NCBI GenBank assembly: GCA_963693305.1
Contig: OY855913.1
Location: 14,902,522 to 14,966,521 of the forward strand
Source: Meandrina meandrites
Taxonomy: Eukaryota; Cnidaria; Anthozoa; Scleractinia; Meandrinidae
Reading direction: 5' to 3'
DNA length: 64,000 nucleotides
The translations under genes were made by a program, and so were the position numbers. Below, in pieces: positions 35,191 to 47,627 of the stretch; the first letter of the stretch is position 1, and every line of letters starts with the position of its first letter. The notes under the pieces were generated by a model that saw nothing but the letters and a program-made list of their open reading frames with translations, was not told where the DNA came from and searched no databases.

Positions 35191-36065
35191 ATGGATTTAC
35201 AAACCGTTAACTTTTTAACCACAGATACGCTACTAAATTCATCAATAGTGCGATTAACAGAAAGATTAGCACTTATTGGTTTGAAACCCCTTGATGTAGG
35301 TGGTCAAGGAGATTGTTTCTTTAAATCTGTTTCTCGCCAAATTCATGGAAATGCAAATCTACACTACCAAATTCGTATGGCAGGCATTCGCCATCTAACA
35401 GAAAATTCACAACATTATATCCAGAGTCTCACTAATGAAACATGGGAGAACTATATTCTTCGAATGTCCACTGCAGGTACATGGTGCGATAATCTGATTA
35501 TACAAGCTGTAGCTAATGCACTTAACTGTGTTATATACATTGTACAATCATACATTCAATCAACTCAGCCTATAACTATTACGCCACAATGTGAAGAAAG
35601 ACAATATATTCGATATATAACTATTGGATCGTAACAGGACTGCATTACGTATCAACAATACACTTAAATGAAAGCACTAGTAACCTTCAAAACAAACAAC
35701 ACAAAAACAGGCTTTACACAGCCAAAAAGAGATCCTTTTCTAATACAGATCTTGATGAACAGCCTGGAAGTAAAAAGGCAAGGGAGTATGAAAGTAATTA
35801 TTGCCTACTCGACAAAACAAATGAAAATGTACTTTATCGAGCAAAAACAAAGTTATTTCAGGCAGAAGCAAAGAAGACCAGATATGAATCAGGCCAACGA
35901 AGACCTACACAACAAATGCATTATCAAACTGAAGTAGATGATACTACAACTCATACTAATGTAACACAATCTCAATATCTAAAAAACTTTGACTTCAATA
36001 TAAATGGCTATTTACATGAACAAACTTGGGCAAATCTAATATCAAAAAATTCCATAAATCAATGG
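35191..36065 (+). pseudogene. Helitron OTU cysteine-protease segment, frameshifted
   Basis: The open frame 35191-35634 shows PLDVGGQGDCFFKSVSRQIH with the OTU catalytic D-x-x-C, and AGTWCDNLIIQAVANALNCV, the usual second OTU block. After a frameshift near 35600 the frame starting at 35605 continues to about 36060; it contains GLHYVSTIHL, where the catalytic histidine is expected, then a charged linker. OTU enzymes remove ubiquitin. In Helitrons they are fused upstream of Rep; their role there is unknown. Upstream frames (near 35080-35190) look coding as well but are broken. Confidence 0.75.
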
Positions 36066-37204
36066 AATTCACTATATGGCAATGTACTGTTTGCGAAGAA
36101 ACGTCGTATTTAAATACGCAACCAAAAAATGCAAGCAAATATTTGTGTTTAAGATGTTCCAGAGATAAACATTTTCCCAGAAAATTTTCTAAAGAAAATA
36201 ATATGATTCCTGCAAAGGTGCCATCTCAATTACAGGAATTGACTCAGATAGAGGAAATGTTAATTTCTCGAGCATTGCCTATCATGAGAGTTAATATAAA
36301 ACCAGGAGGTCAAATAGGTTATTCAGGACATTGCATTAATTTGCCACAAGATGTTAAAGAATTAGCTTCTTCATTGCCGAGGTATCCAAAAGATTTACCT
36401 CTTATCGTTGTAAAAATGAAAGGGAAAGAGAACAGTATTGAAAGTGTTTCTGTAAGAAAGGGAAAGGTACATGCAGCTCTGTTATGGCTTATAAGTAATA
36501 ACCCACATTATTCAGATATGAAAATAAATTTGGAAGCTTTACAGTCTCTCCCGGAAAATGGTATGCCTTCAGATCTTCCCACAGTTGAAACGGAAAACGA
36601 CAATTGTTCAGATCATGAAGAACAAAATTCTTTACAAACGTTACCTTTTTGTTATAATTCAGATGAGGATGTGGCTTTTAACCAAACGACTGAAAAAAGT
36701 AGTTTTCTGCCTCTTGGGCAACAACAGGAACAACAGATGGATGCGATAAGAAAAGAAATTCTGGGAGAAGAAAATTCCATAAATTGGCCTAATATCAGTA
36801 ACCAACCATTAAACGAATATCAAACATCGCATTTAGCTAGCATGGCTTTTCCAACGTTATTTCCAGATGGAAAAGGTGATCCAACAAATCCTTCGTTGTT
36901 GAGAGATGTCCCTTTTCAAGAAAACGTTAAGCACCTTATTCAATTTGCAGAAAATAGAAACGGGCAATGGGTTTATAGATTCGCAAGCCATCCAAGATTT
37001 GCTTACTGGGCGCTTAACATGATTCAGAGAAAACGCGTTTTGCAACAAGGGGGAATATTTCTGAAACAAAATCCAGGTGAAGCCCATCTGACAATTGATG
37101 AATTACAACAAATGGCTACGAGTAATAATTCAGCTGCATTTATGCTAAATTGTCGCGATATGTTGCGAATATATCTGGTACGAATGCATATTGGCAAAAA
37201 GTAA
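36026..37204 (+). pseudogene. Helitron N-terminal zinc segment (DUF6570-like)
   Basis: After another frameshift near 36040, this frame encodes [15 protein letters not shown]...[10 protein letters not shown], a C-x2-C...C-x2-C zinc motif, then [20 protein letters not shown], a DUF6570-type block seen ahead of Rep in animal Helitrons, and an acidic linker. It ends with the start of the Helitron N-domain ([39 protein letters not shown]). A frameshift near 37170 passes the sequence to the next frame. Confidence 0.75.
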
Positions 37205-38600
37205 GAGAAGAACTTAAAGCTATTGTTACAAACAAAGGACCTCCCACATTCTTTTTTACATTTTCATCATCTGATATGCACTGGCCTGAATTACATGACT
37301 TGTTTGGTAAAATAGCTGAGAATACTTCTATTGAAGAAAGAAGGCAAAATGTAATAAACAACCCACACATTGTAGACTGGTTTTTCACCAAAAGATTAGA
37401 AAGTTTCATAAAACATTGGCTCTATAAAACACTAGACGCTCAATGGCACTGGTATAGATATGAATACCAACACAGAGGAAGCATCCATTGTCATGGTACT
37501 GCAAAACTTAGCAATGACCCAGGATTGTGCGAGTTAACTGAACTAGCTCTCAAAGGCTTCTTGGCTCAAAAGCATAAGAATGAAAATAACTGCACTGATA
37601 CAATACAATTAGATGAAGATATTGAAAATGGAAAGGCAGCTGCCAAAAAAGCTTGTCAATATGCAGATTGGCTATTATCGACAGTAAATCCAATACCACC
37701 AGAGCAAAATATCTGGGTAAGACCTTCAAGACACCCATGCCAAAACCGTCATAAAACTATTTCTGAACAACTAGAACATGATTCAGACTATACAGATCTT
37801 TTAAATATGGTCCAACGTCATACAAGATGTAGTACAATTATTGTCTATGGAAGAAAAGCAGTGAAACTGAATTAAAATGTAGATTTCATTTTCCATTTGA
37901 TCATTGTCCACAAACAAATCTTGTATTTGAAGAAATACATGGTAAAGATAACGTCACCAAATACAGAGCAAAAATAGTTACAAAAAGAAATGATTCAAGG
38001 TTAAACAACCACCAACGTCTGCAACTACAAGGCTGGAGAGCAAACTGCGACATACAAATAGTTATTGATCACTATGCTTGCGTTGAATATCTGACAAAAT
38101 ATGCAGCAAAAGGAGAGCCAAGATCACCATTATTAAAACAAACGTTTCAATCAGTGATTCAAAATTTAGCAACAGATACTGATCCCCAGAAAGCAATGCG
38201 AAAAATAATCATGAAAACTCTTGGTGAAAGAGATTATGCGGCTCAAGAAACAATGCATCACTTGAATTCACTAAAACTTCACAGCTCATCCTTTAATGTG
38301 ATTCCAGTAAGTCTCAATGGCTCACGCAGAATACGTATAAATTCCAAATTTCAAGATCAGGATGGAATATGCACTGACAAGTCACTACTTGATGTGTACG
38401 CTAACAGGGAACATTATAATGATCAACCTGACATTTTAAGTCTGAATTTTGTCGAGTTCGCAACAAGATATAAAGTTGTAAATAAGAAACTGCAGAGACA
38501 AGCAGATAATATTATTCCTAGAATCTTTCCAACATATTCACCGAATCCTAAAGGAGCTAATTACCCCCTTTATTGTAAATATCAGCTTCTAAGATATAAG
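37150..38600 (+). pseudogene. Helitron Rep domain (HUH, two tyrosines)
   Basis: The frame at 37150 gives [20 protein letters not shown] and [20 protein letters not shown], which holds the HUH metal-binding motif. A frameshift near 37836 leads to a frame (37836-39043) with RLQLQGWRANCDIQIVIDHY and YACVEYLTKYAAKGEPRS, where the two tyrosines five residues apart are the nicking residues. Rep cuts and rejoins single-stranded DNA in rolling-circle transposition. Confidence 0.88.
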
Positions 38601-40396
38601 CCTTGGAAAACCACTCAAAGCGATGCCTGGAGTAACCAACAGGAAACTGAACAAATGTACATAAACTCTTGGCAAGAATTCCTGGAAACAGAATATGCAA
38701 AAACTCACGTACCAAACTGGATTGATCAACTTCAAAATGTTATTCAGAGTAATCAAGAAATACACAATGAGCCGCTTTTAAAAGAAGAAAATCAACTTGA
38801 CGAATGGATGATATTATCAAATCTTTTTAAACCATTTGACAATGAGCAAACCTGTCAAATAGAATACGATTGGCATTTAGACAAATTGCAGTATTCGGAG
38901 CAACAAATAGGTGAAATGCCAGCATGGATTAATATTAAACGAAACCAATTTGAAAGTAGTGAACATGAAGACTATGCTGTTGTTGATGTAAACAGCTTCT
39001 CTGAAATGCAAAGACTTGCGTATGATATAGTTTGCAGACACTGAAAATACTTCAGAAAAAGAACCATTACTTTTAATTATAATTGGCGTGGCTGGAACTG
39101 GTAAAAGCTATCTAATTAATGGAATTCGCAGTCTTTTACAAAACAAAATGTGCTGTAACAGCTACAACAGGAAAGGCCTCTTTTAATATTAGAGCAATAA
39201 CGATACATTCACTGTTAAAACTTCCAATAGGCCCAAAGCGTCAAAATGATCTTACAGGAGAACGTTTAAGTAGATTACAAAATAACCTTAGAAATATTGA
39301 TTATATCCTCATCGATGAATTCTCTATGCTTGGTCAAACGACATTTGGATGGATAGACAGACGATGTAAACAAGCTACGGCGGTTTCCATGATAAAGTTC
39401 TTGGCGGAAAATCAATGATATTGATTGGTGACCCAGGCCAATTACCACCAGTTGGTGATAAGCCATTATACCACAGTAATCCATCAGGTGAAACTAGAGA
39501 ACAAGGTTACCAAACATATAGAATGTTTAATAAAGTTGTTAAACTTACTGTCAATCAACGAGTACAGGGTGAATCACGTGAACAAAAAGAATTCAGAAAT
39601 TTACTCTCGAGACTTCGAAAAGGTGAATCCAACTTAGAAGACTGGAATATGTTGCTGGAACGTTCACCAGAAAAAGTTACAAATTTGGCTGAATTTGAGA
39701 ATGCCACTAGATTATTCTTCACAAATGAGGAAGTTGCAACCTATAATTATGAGAAGCTGAAAAAACTGGGACAACCAGTAGCTTATATTGAAGCACACCA
39801 TTCATCTGATTTGGCCAAAAAAATACCTCCTGAAGATATAATGGTTTACAACCATCGCTACTTCTCGCTAAAAATGCAAAAGTTATCTTGACTATGAATT
39901 TATGGGCATCCGTTGGCCTTTGTAATGGTGCATCAGGTACAGTTGTAGATATTATTTATCATCGTGATCTTCAACCACCAAGCTTACCTATTGCTGTAAT
40001 AGTACAATTTGATGACTATAAAGGCCCATCACTAATTGATAGTAAACCCAATTGTGTTCCAATTTGTCCTATTACTGCAACCTTGCAATTATCTGGTGGT
40101 TTCCATGAAAGACAGCAATTACCCCTTAAACTTGCATCGTCTCTAACAATACATAAAAGCTAGGCCTTACGCTTTCAAAAGCTTTTATAAACATTGGAAA
40201 GTCCGAGAAAATTCCTGGTATTTCGTATGTTGCAATTAGCAGAGTGAAGTCACTGTCATCATGTGTAATTGAACCAATGACATTCGAAAGATTAACTGCT
40301 TTAAAGTCGTCACAAAATTTACAATATAGACTTCAAGAGGAAGCAAGATTGGATTCCCTTGCACAACAAACACTATCTAACTCAGAAAATTATTAA
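38601..40396 (+). pseudogene. Helitron Pif1-family helicase, multiply frameshifted
   Basis: Helicase landmarks occur in order: Walker A GVAGTGKS (39085-39108), the CAVTATTGKAS block, Walker B YILIDEFSML, LIGDPGQLPPVGDKPLYH, LTMNLWASVGLCNGASGTVV and SYVAISRVKSL with the motif VI arginine. Frame changes fall near 39040, 39145, 39390, 39840 and 40150, each explained by one- or two-base indels. The frame stops at 40396 (NSENY). It would unwind DNA during transposition. Confidence 0.85.
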
Positions 40397-40519
40397 GCAC
40401 TTTTACATTTTATCTTCATAATACTAATAATATGATAACTTTCTTGTTATAGCTTAATGCATCAGTAAATCTGTTGTCTACGATCCCCGGCATTAAGATC
40501 TACTAACTTACTCAAAGAG

Positions 40520-42295
40520 ATGGACACAGGTGAGGAGAATTTATTAATAAACTATCTCAATGTGTAACTTTCTTCGATTCTTTATATATTTTCTCCATGT
40601 TAATATATTTCTATTTCCTTTTAATCAATTTTGTTTATATAAAAATACTTTTCCATTTTAATTTCATATATTTTCTATACTTTTCTAAATTTTAGATTTA
40701 AAATACCTGTGCGATCACCCCAATCTCATAAAGTAGCGCGTTTCAAAACGAAAATATCAGTTCTTTGCATGGAATATTATTAAAGAAAATTAATATATTT
40801 ACCTTGAACATATAATACACTATTTGTAATAATCCACGGTACTTCGCGTTAACAAAATATGTAAATATTTAAAATCAAGTCTCTTTAAATTTGATTAATC
40901 TTTTCCAGATTTCGAAAAAGAAGCAGACATTCTACAAGGTAAGTTTCAATTTATAACTACTCTATTTAAAACATGCATAAAAAAATCATCTTATTTATGT
41001 TTTTTTATTGATAACTGACCTAATGAAAAAAAATTTCCTACCGCTTGTGGAATTTTCGAATACAAACAGACATTTCCTAAACTACTACAATCCTCAAAAC
41101 CCTCAATTAATGCATGATACAAAACAAATCATCAAGTGATGCACGAACTTTCAAAAAAGATATAACATCCACAAATGTACTGTATACTTATCAAAGTAGA
41201 TAACGAAATACCTTTTCAATAAAAGAAACTTGCATTATATATACCTTATCTAATTTTGCGTCTTCCTTAATTTCAGATGGAGAACTATCGTGTTTTGTAC
41301 ATGCTGTAACACCTGCAGTGAAAAAGGCTGGCAAAGTCAAATACGTAACATGCCAATTACAAACATCAGACACAGAATTGATAAAGGCAATATCATTCTC
41401 CCCGGACAAATCAACATCACTCAGAGCTGCTATGGAAAATAAAAGTCCAATCAAACTAAAGAAATTCGAATTCAATGAACATTTCAAGAACATTGTAATA
41501 AAGAACAATACAGCCATCATAAAACTCCAGGAACCACTGCCTTTCCAGCTTGCAGACATTTCTCAAACTACCATTTCAACAATCGAATCTCTACAAACAA
41601 CAACACCACAACAATTAGTTAATATAAAAGCCACTGTCAAAAATATTTCTGGCACAAAACATGTCAAAATGGAATCTGGCACTCTCAACACATCTTCTGC
41701 AACTCTAGTGGATCCAACTGGATCGATAACAGCAGTTTTCTGGGAAGAATGGGTTAACTGTGTGGAGCTGAACAAAACCTACACCTTCACCAATTTCAGG
41801 GTAAATAAAAACAATTATACTAATGAAATTTACGTCAACACGGCAAACGAAGGATTTAAACTAGAGCAGAGCCCTGATTTTGAAGAGAAATTAGCAGATG
41901 CTGAACCAACAGTATTAGATATGACTACCAAAGAAGCCAAAATAAATGTCATTGGAATAAAAACAATTTCCAGCTGCTTCTCCTGCACGGCCTGTGGTAA
42001 AAAAGGTGATAAAATTGGAAAATTACTTATATGTCAGGCATGCAAACTTACACAAAAACCAAAAAACAAAAACTGGTATGCCAAGTTGTTTGTGGAAAAT
42101 GTAGCCACTAATGATAATTTCTGCTTAATAATATTTCATCAAGAGCTGGTAAAATTGTTTCAAGTAATACAAAAGAACCTGCACAATGGCCTAACTGAAG
42201 ATGACATCAAAGCAATACTCCTTGATGTACACGATCTGAACATAACATACAACATTGCAGATGGAAAACTCCTGCAAATTAACGTAAAGGAGTAA
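40520..42295 (+). CDS. RPA-like single-strand DNA-binding protein, three exons, intact
   Basis: Exons 40520-40529 (ATGGACACAG), 40909-40938 and 41277-42295 join with phase-1 introns, all with GT-AG, giving about 352 residues starting MDTDFEKEADILQDGELSCF. Three OB-fold-like parts can be seen: the first around VKYVTCQLQTSDTELIKAIS, the second around ASVTLVDP-like SATLVDPTGSITAVFWEEWV, and the third preceded by a four-cysteine zinc motif, CFSCTACGKKG...LICQACK. That order matches the DNA-binding half of RPA70. It sits 120 bases after the helicase on the same strand and probably protects single-stranded DNA during Helitron replication. No stop or frameshift is present, unlike its neighbour. Confidence 0.85.
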
Positions 42296-42439
42296 ATTAA
42301 AAAAACAAATTTGCAAAACAAAATTAAAGTTGTGTTACCTTCAAGATTTAGAACAGTATAATTAATTTGTCACTAAACAAGACCTACCAAACATATATAT
42401 CTTATTCAGTTTTGCATTTTAATATCTTTTTCAAGTTTC

Positions 42440-42980
42440 ACAATATTATATAGAACATTTATAGTGTTACATTTACGTTACTTTTTTGAAGAGCACTTTC
42501 TCTTATTGACTAAGAGAATTATATAGAACTTGTCAAAGAAAAAGAAGTACTAAAAATATATATCATTTTAGATATGTAGTGGCAACATTCAAGTTAAGTC
42601 TCTATATAGAACATTTATAGTGTTATATTTAGGTTACTTTTTTGAAGAGAACTTTCTCTCATTGGCTGAGAGAATTATATAGAACTTGTCAAAGAGAAAG
42701 TATTAAAAATATATATCATTTTAGATTTCTAGCCTTTACATGTCTTACATCATAAAAGAAATGTAGTGGCACAACATTCAAGTTAAGTCTCTATATAGAA
42801 CATTTATAGTGTTATATTTAGGTCACTTTTTTGAAGAGAACTTTCTCACATTGGCTGAGAGAATTATATAGAACTTGTCAAAGAGAAAGTATTAAAAATA
42901 TATATCATTTTAGATTTCTAGCCTTAATACATCATAAAAGAAATGTAGTGGCAACATTCAAGTTGTCTCTTGAAAAAAAA
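42440..42980. repeat. Tandem repeat, unit about 150-190 bp, 3' of the RPA gene
   Basis: TATATAGAACATTTATAGTG recurs near 42450, 42602 and 42792, with AGAATTATATAGAACTTGTC and AAAATATATATCATTTTAGA in step. Copies two and three are nearly identical (step 189); a truncated copy follows near 42950. AT-rich, no coding. Possibly the 3' non-coding part of the Helitron. Confidence 0.8.
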
Positions 42981-43170
42981 CTTTCTCCTATTATAGACAC
43001 GAAATAATAACTTGTAAAAGAACAATGCCAAGGAAAATATATATCACATTTAAATTATATATTTCTTGAAGACCTTTCTCACGTTAAAGATAAGCTATTA
43101 TATTACATTTCATGTACATTTTTCTACTATTATCAAAATGTATTGGTATGTTACATTAAAGTTAATATAT

Positions 43171-44969
43171 CGTGAACGAAGCGAGATGAAAAACGGGAAA
43201 ATATTATTCATAACATTGCGTCAAAAAGGATATATTTAAAGGATACCTGACCATTCTTCGATTTCTTAGGGACGATTACCTTGTAAGAATGTTCCCTCAA
43301 ACTACTGAACAATGATTTCAATTCATTTTTAGACATAGACAAAACCTCGTTACTTCGCGACCAAAAATAGAAATAGCATAATCAACAGAACCCCCCTCAA
43401 TGCCCCCGGATGAAGCTACAATATTCCCTTTTGGGAACATCAATAAATAAAAATTTTACAATAACAACAGTTTAAAAAAATAACAAATTTTATGCTAACA
43501 TAAAGTCAAATCCAGAACTCCAAGTGTAATCATCAATTCGTATAGCCAGCACTCACTTTCATTATGAAATTCGTAGTAGATTTTGATAATCGAGAAATGT
43601 TTATCAGCACACTGAGATAAAATCAGTCAGCTGCGTTAGTAAACGAAACGCTTTTTCTTTCGCGTGACAGTCAGGACGTTTCTCAAATGTTTCTTTTTCC
43701 CCTCGCGTGACAAGAAATCCGCCATGGATCCTGAACGCGTGATCGCTTCGATTGTAGCTCTTCTTTTCCTGATTATTGCGCTTAGAAAAGTTCAGAGATT
43801 TTTTTCGAGTTGAGGATTGCGGTCGCGACGCGAGAATCGTTACCGAAAGGTTTTTCGTGACTGCATAAAATGTAATTAACATGACAAGAGTTGACTGGAA
43901 CAAATTACTTGATCTGTGTAGCAGTGTAGGGTTTCAAGTACGGAATAGCTTAGTGTCAAGTGTAGTGTGTCAAACTTATACAGTTGCGGTTACACATCGT
44001 CCTTTTACCGCACGTGGTAAATGGGCTCTTACTCACAAATCGTGTGTGACCAACATTTCCCAAGGTAAATTTATCGCGGTGTATTTTTGGGTGTATTTCC
44101 ATGGATATATCAAAAAGAACAAAAGAATCGCCCATGCAAGTTACCGAGGTAAATAGGTAGGTTTTTCAAGTACCCCAAGATAAAAATGACCGACCGCGAG
44201 GCAAACCTCAAAGATAAGCAAATAAAATAAACAGAGAAATTTGAAATTAAATATGGTTTAGATTTCCGGAGGTCAACTTTGCGTGTTCAAGGCAGCAAAA
44301 GCGTGATCTTTCTTAGAATCATGGCTGGATTGCTTGCTGATTTGTAAGTATAAGCTACTTTTTTTGGAAATTTGTCGTTTAAATACAACACAAGTCATAT
44401 GTATTACAAGTTATATGTATTTCGATTTAATCTCTAGGCCTAGAAACACCCAACAAGGAGATTTATAAAAACGGAGTCTTCGCGTTCTTATTCTTCGGTG
44501 TCCGAAACACTGACATAACAAAGCAATAGAGGACTGTCGAAACAGTATAAATAATAAAAGCGAGATGATGCTAGCAAGCACCCTCGAATGATCCATTTTC
44601 GCATTTCGCTCCGAAAACAGCATGAAAGATTAATGACCTTGGTAAAGTATTAAGTCTGTGACGGCAAACACCCCGGTAACGTATTCCCGCGGTGAGTTTA
44701 CCTTGGGAATGCTATTTCGTTACAAACATTCCGGTATTTCCATTTTCAGCGTTTTCGTCGCAAGAAACATGTACTCTATTTTCTGACATTGTTCTTGGAT
44801 CGTAGAAAGCGGGCAATAAATCACAAAAGAAATGGAAAACAGCGCAATTTAATTGTCGGCGCAAGAAGGTGGGGGGACGAGTGCTTCGAGTAACGCTCAA
44901 TTCCTCTTGCGTTCATTTGCGTCAAAAATAGAGAGGACGTTCTTTTTTGGTAAAAAATCATAAATAATA
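43171..44969. other. No supported gene; two short MD-x-x-RV-x-ASI frames
   Basis: On the + strand ATG at 43723 begins MDPERVIASIVALLFLI and stops after 29 residues; on the minus strand ATG at 44594 begins MDHSRVLASIISLLLFILF and goes on with a basic stretch. The two N-termini are alike and could be remnants of first exons of one family, perhaps Harbinger-like. A short inverted pair around CATTCCCAAGGTAAA lies at about 44055-44090 and 44670-44705. None of this adds up to a gene I can define. Confidence 0.3.
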
Positions 44970-44974
44970 TTTTG

Positions 44975-45085
44975 TTCTGTCATTTTGTTTTCCCGCCTGT
45001 TTTGTAATTTTGTCTTCCCGCTTGTTTTGTCACTTTGTTTCGCAAGTGTTTTATCATTTCGTTTTCCCGCATGTTCGCCATTTTT
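44975..45085. repeat. Degenerate 26-bp minisatellite
   Basis: About four copies of TTTTGTCATTTTGTTTTCCCGC-type units (first 20 bases TTTTGTCATTTTGTTTTCCC) in a row. Confidence 0.65.
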
Positions 45086-45579
45086 ATTTCTCACATATGA
45101 AAAAAAGAAGACTTAAAATTATCCCAGCAAAATTTTCCCCGGTCTCTGCTTTTTCCATCCCCGGAAATGGTAAATCTTCTAAAAACACCTTTCTTTTTAG
45201 AGGCGCGAAAGTTGCAAGCGTAGATAACATACAAGCTTTTTACAGCCTAGAGAAACATTTCCTGTTATAATAGCTTTTTGGTAAAGTATATTTTAGCCCC
45301 TTTTTGTAATAGCATTGTAATAAGGAGTACTATTTTTAATCTTAAATTTTAATGTGATGTAATTTTTAGATGTAGCGCACCTATAGATACCACAAGGCAC
45401 CCTGTTTAAATAACGCTTCATATACTTACTTTCGTAATGATTCAGTATACTCACCCGGTAATGAGCTAAAAGTGAGAAACAATACTGGTAAGAAACAATA
45501 CTGAACGATTGCTGTGACCGTTTTTGGGTGTTCTCAGTCACCAAACAGTTTCATTCTGATGTCGAATGCACGCTTGTCT

Positions 45580-46775
45580 GACTAGAGACAAGAGATGTAG
45601 TCTCCCAGTGAATGTTGTGTAACCCCTTTTGAATGGTAGCTGTCAGCAGTCTGTAAGTGTTCTTCACCAAACACTTTCATTCTAATATCATACGCGCGCT
45701 TCTTGGACTTCAGAGTGGAGATGTAGTTGCCCAGTGAATGTTGTGTAGCCCTTACTGAATGATAACTCTCAGCCATCTCTGAATGTTCTTCACCAAACAG
45801 TTTCAGACTGATATCAAGTACAAGCTTGGATTCGGATCCAGAGCAGAGATGTAGTCGCCCAGTGAATGATGTGTAACACCCCTACTGAATGGTAGCTGTC
45901 AGCTGTCTCTGAATATCAGAGACAGTATATCAATATCCTTCACCAAACAGTTTCCATCTGATATAAAGCGCTCGCTTCTTGGACTTAAGAGCGGACAATT
46001 TCACAGCACGAAAATGGAGATTTACGGAAAATTAAAGGTGGCTTAAATCTCCTTAAAGCTGGTCATCTCCTTAAACCTGACATTTACGCTACCGTGCGTA
46101 AACCTGGTGTAAATGTGGCTTAAATGTTTCAATATCTTTAAGCCAGCTTTAGACATGAGTGTAAAGCTGGTTTAAAGGTCAGCTTTAAATAATGTAAAGG
46201 TCGCGTAAAGCTGATTAAATTCCAAATTTACGCCAGCTTTACTTCAGCTTTACACCGCAGTAAAGTTATGTTTTCATGCTGTGTTTGTAGTCGGCAAGTT
46301 AATGTTGTTTGTGTTACACTTACTGAATGGTAGCTGTAAGTGGTCGTTGGAAGTTTTTTTACCAAACAGTCTCAGTATGATATCACGTGAACACTTCTCA
46401 TAGGCAAGAGCAGAGTTGTAGTCTCCTAGTGAATGTTGTGTAACCCTCACTTCATGGTTGTTGTTAGTCATGCTCACCAAACAGTTTTCCGTCTGATTTC
46501 AAGTGCACCCGTTTTGGACTCGAGAGCAGAGTTGTAGTCTCCAACTGAATGTTGTGTAACCCGCACTGAAAGATAGCTGTTCGCAGTCTCTGAATGGTTT
46601 TCACCAAACAGTTTCCGTCTGATATCAAGTGCATGATTGTTGGGCTCAAGAACGGAGATGTAGTCGCCCAGTGAATGTTATGTGTCCCCTACTTTATGGA
46701 AGCTGTCAGCAGTCTTTCGATGTTCTTCACCAAACAGCCTCAGTCTGATGTCGAGTACACGCTTCTCTGACTAAA
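45580..46775 (-). pseudogene. Decayed TPR-repeat array (kinesin light chain/NPHP3 type)
   Basis: Seven diverged 126-base units can be followed by TGTAGTCKCCCAGTGAATGT landmarks near 45597, 45720, 45848, 46283, 46416, 46529 and 46660. On the minus strand each encodes a 42-residue TPR such as DIRMKVFGEEHLQTADSYHS followed by KGVTQHSLGDYISCL. Frames change between units and stops occur, and a MITE-like insertion separates the third and fourth. Such TPR arrays bind protein partners and belong to large families in corals. No flanking domain was found. Confidence 0.75.
45999..46270. mobile_element. MITE inserted in the TPR array
   Basis: The ends CACAGCACGAAAA and TTTTCATGCTGTG are inverted repeats with one mismatch; TTT flanks both sides. 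The interior is rich in TTTAAAGSTGGC-type words in both orientations. It interrupts a TPR unit, so it arrived after the array formed. Confidence 0.6.
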
Positions 46776-46849
46776 AAGCTTCTCAGCAGTCCCCTCTCCT
46801 GTGTTGAATGACGGCGTGGTCTAAATAGATGTCTGGAAAAATCGAATAG

Positions 46850-46990
46850 CACATAGTCGCGAATAGTACGAATAGTCGCGAATAGTATGTGATAAGTCAT
46901 TCATGTCCAATATACACGACCTGATACGAGTCGTAAGTCGTGAATGATGACAACTAGTAGCGAATAGTAGTTGAATAGTGGCGAATCAAA
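46850..46990. repeat. Degenerate GTCGCGAATAGTA tandem
   Basis: Six or so copies of a 12-14 base word like TAGTCGCGAATAGTA with drifting spacing. Confidence 0.65.
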
Positions 46991-47627
46991 GTCAATATCT
47001 TACATTGATCTTACACTTAAACATATACCACGGACAAAGAAAGGGGGCAACTGTTTTTTCCTAATTTGGAATGCCCCTTCTTTGTAATCCTCTGCACCCT
47101 TAGCGAATTGCAACTGTCAGGTTGAGTTTAAGACGAAACAAAACTACCTGGTAGAAACTAGCCTATGAGCCTGAGAACTTTACAAAAACAAAAGAAACAA
47201 GACATCAATACATCAGAAAGAATTATAAAAGAACAGTCATTTTATAAAATTATACAACGAAAACAAACTTAGCACCAAAACGAGGCTATACCTTGTGGTT
47301 TAACGTTTTAACACTGAAATCACAAATTCCCCAAAAATATTGAAGAGACACGAGACAGCCCAAAGGGCCTTTGATTCATTATGCATAGGGTGTATTGGTG
47401 GAGCTTATCCCTGAGCTAGCATTAAGCAACTAGGGCAATAATTTGCTACTCGTCCTGTATGATGAGATGCTACTCCAAGACAGGTGACCCCCTCCCCCAA
47501 GCATTTTGTCAGGTATCTTTGACGGTTTGCTGGTTAAGCCATTTATACAGCTACTGCTTCAAAGCTCTTAATCTGCCTAGCAAGCTATAACCATCAATTA
47601 GGCAATGCATCTCCCAAAAAAAAGGTT
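46991..47627. other. Intergenic, nothing recognised
   Basis: One 19-base word, TACACCCTATGCATAATGA, appears here in inverse near 47376-47394 and also at 27687-27705 beside the ISL2EU element. Nothing else is evident. Confidence 0.3.

Larger units (their letters stand above)
34201..43170 (+). mobile_element. Helitron with OTU, Rep-helicase and RPA genes; ends not fixed
   Basis: The + strand carries an OTU cysteine-protease segment, a DUF6570-like zinc segment, a HUH/Y2 Rep domain, a Pif1 family helicase and a separate RPA-like gene. Rep-helicase defines Helitrons; RPA and OTU accessories are known in some plant and animal lineages. I could not see a convincing 5' TC or 3' hairpin plus CTRR, so the boundaries are set by the outermost related sequence. 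The rolling-circle gene is heavily frameshifted, the RPA gene is not. Confidence 0.8.

Noticed and set aside
43604..43903. 99-residue minus-strand frame
   Set aside because: Low-complexity composition, no splice signals, overlaps a short plus-strand start.
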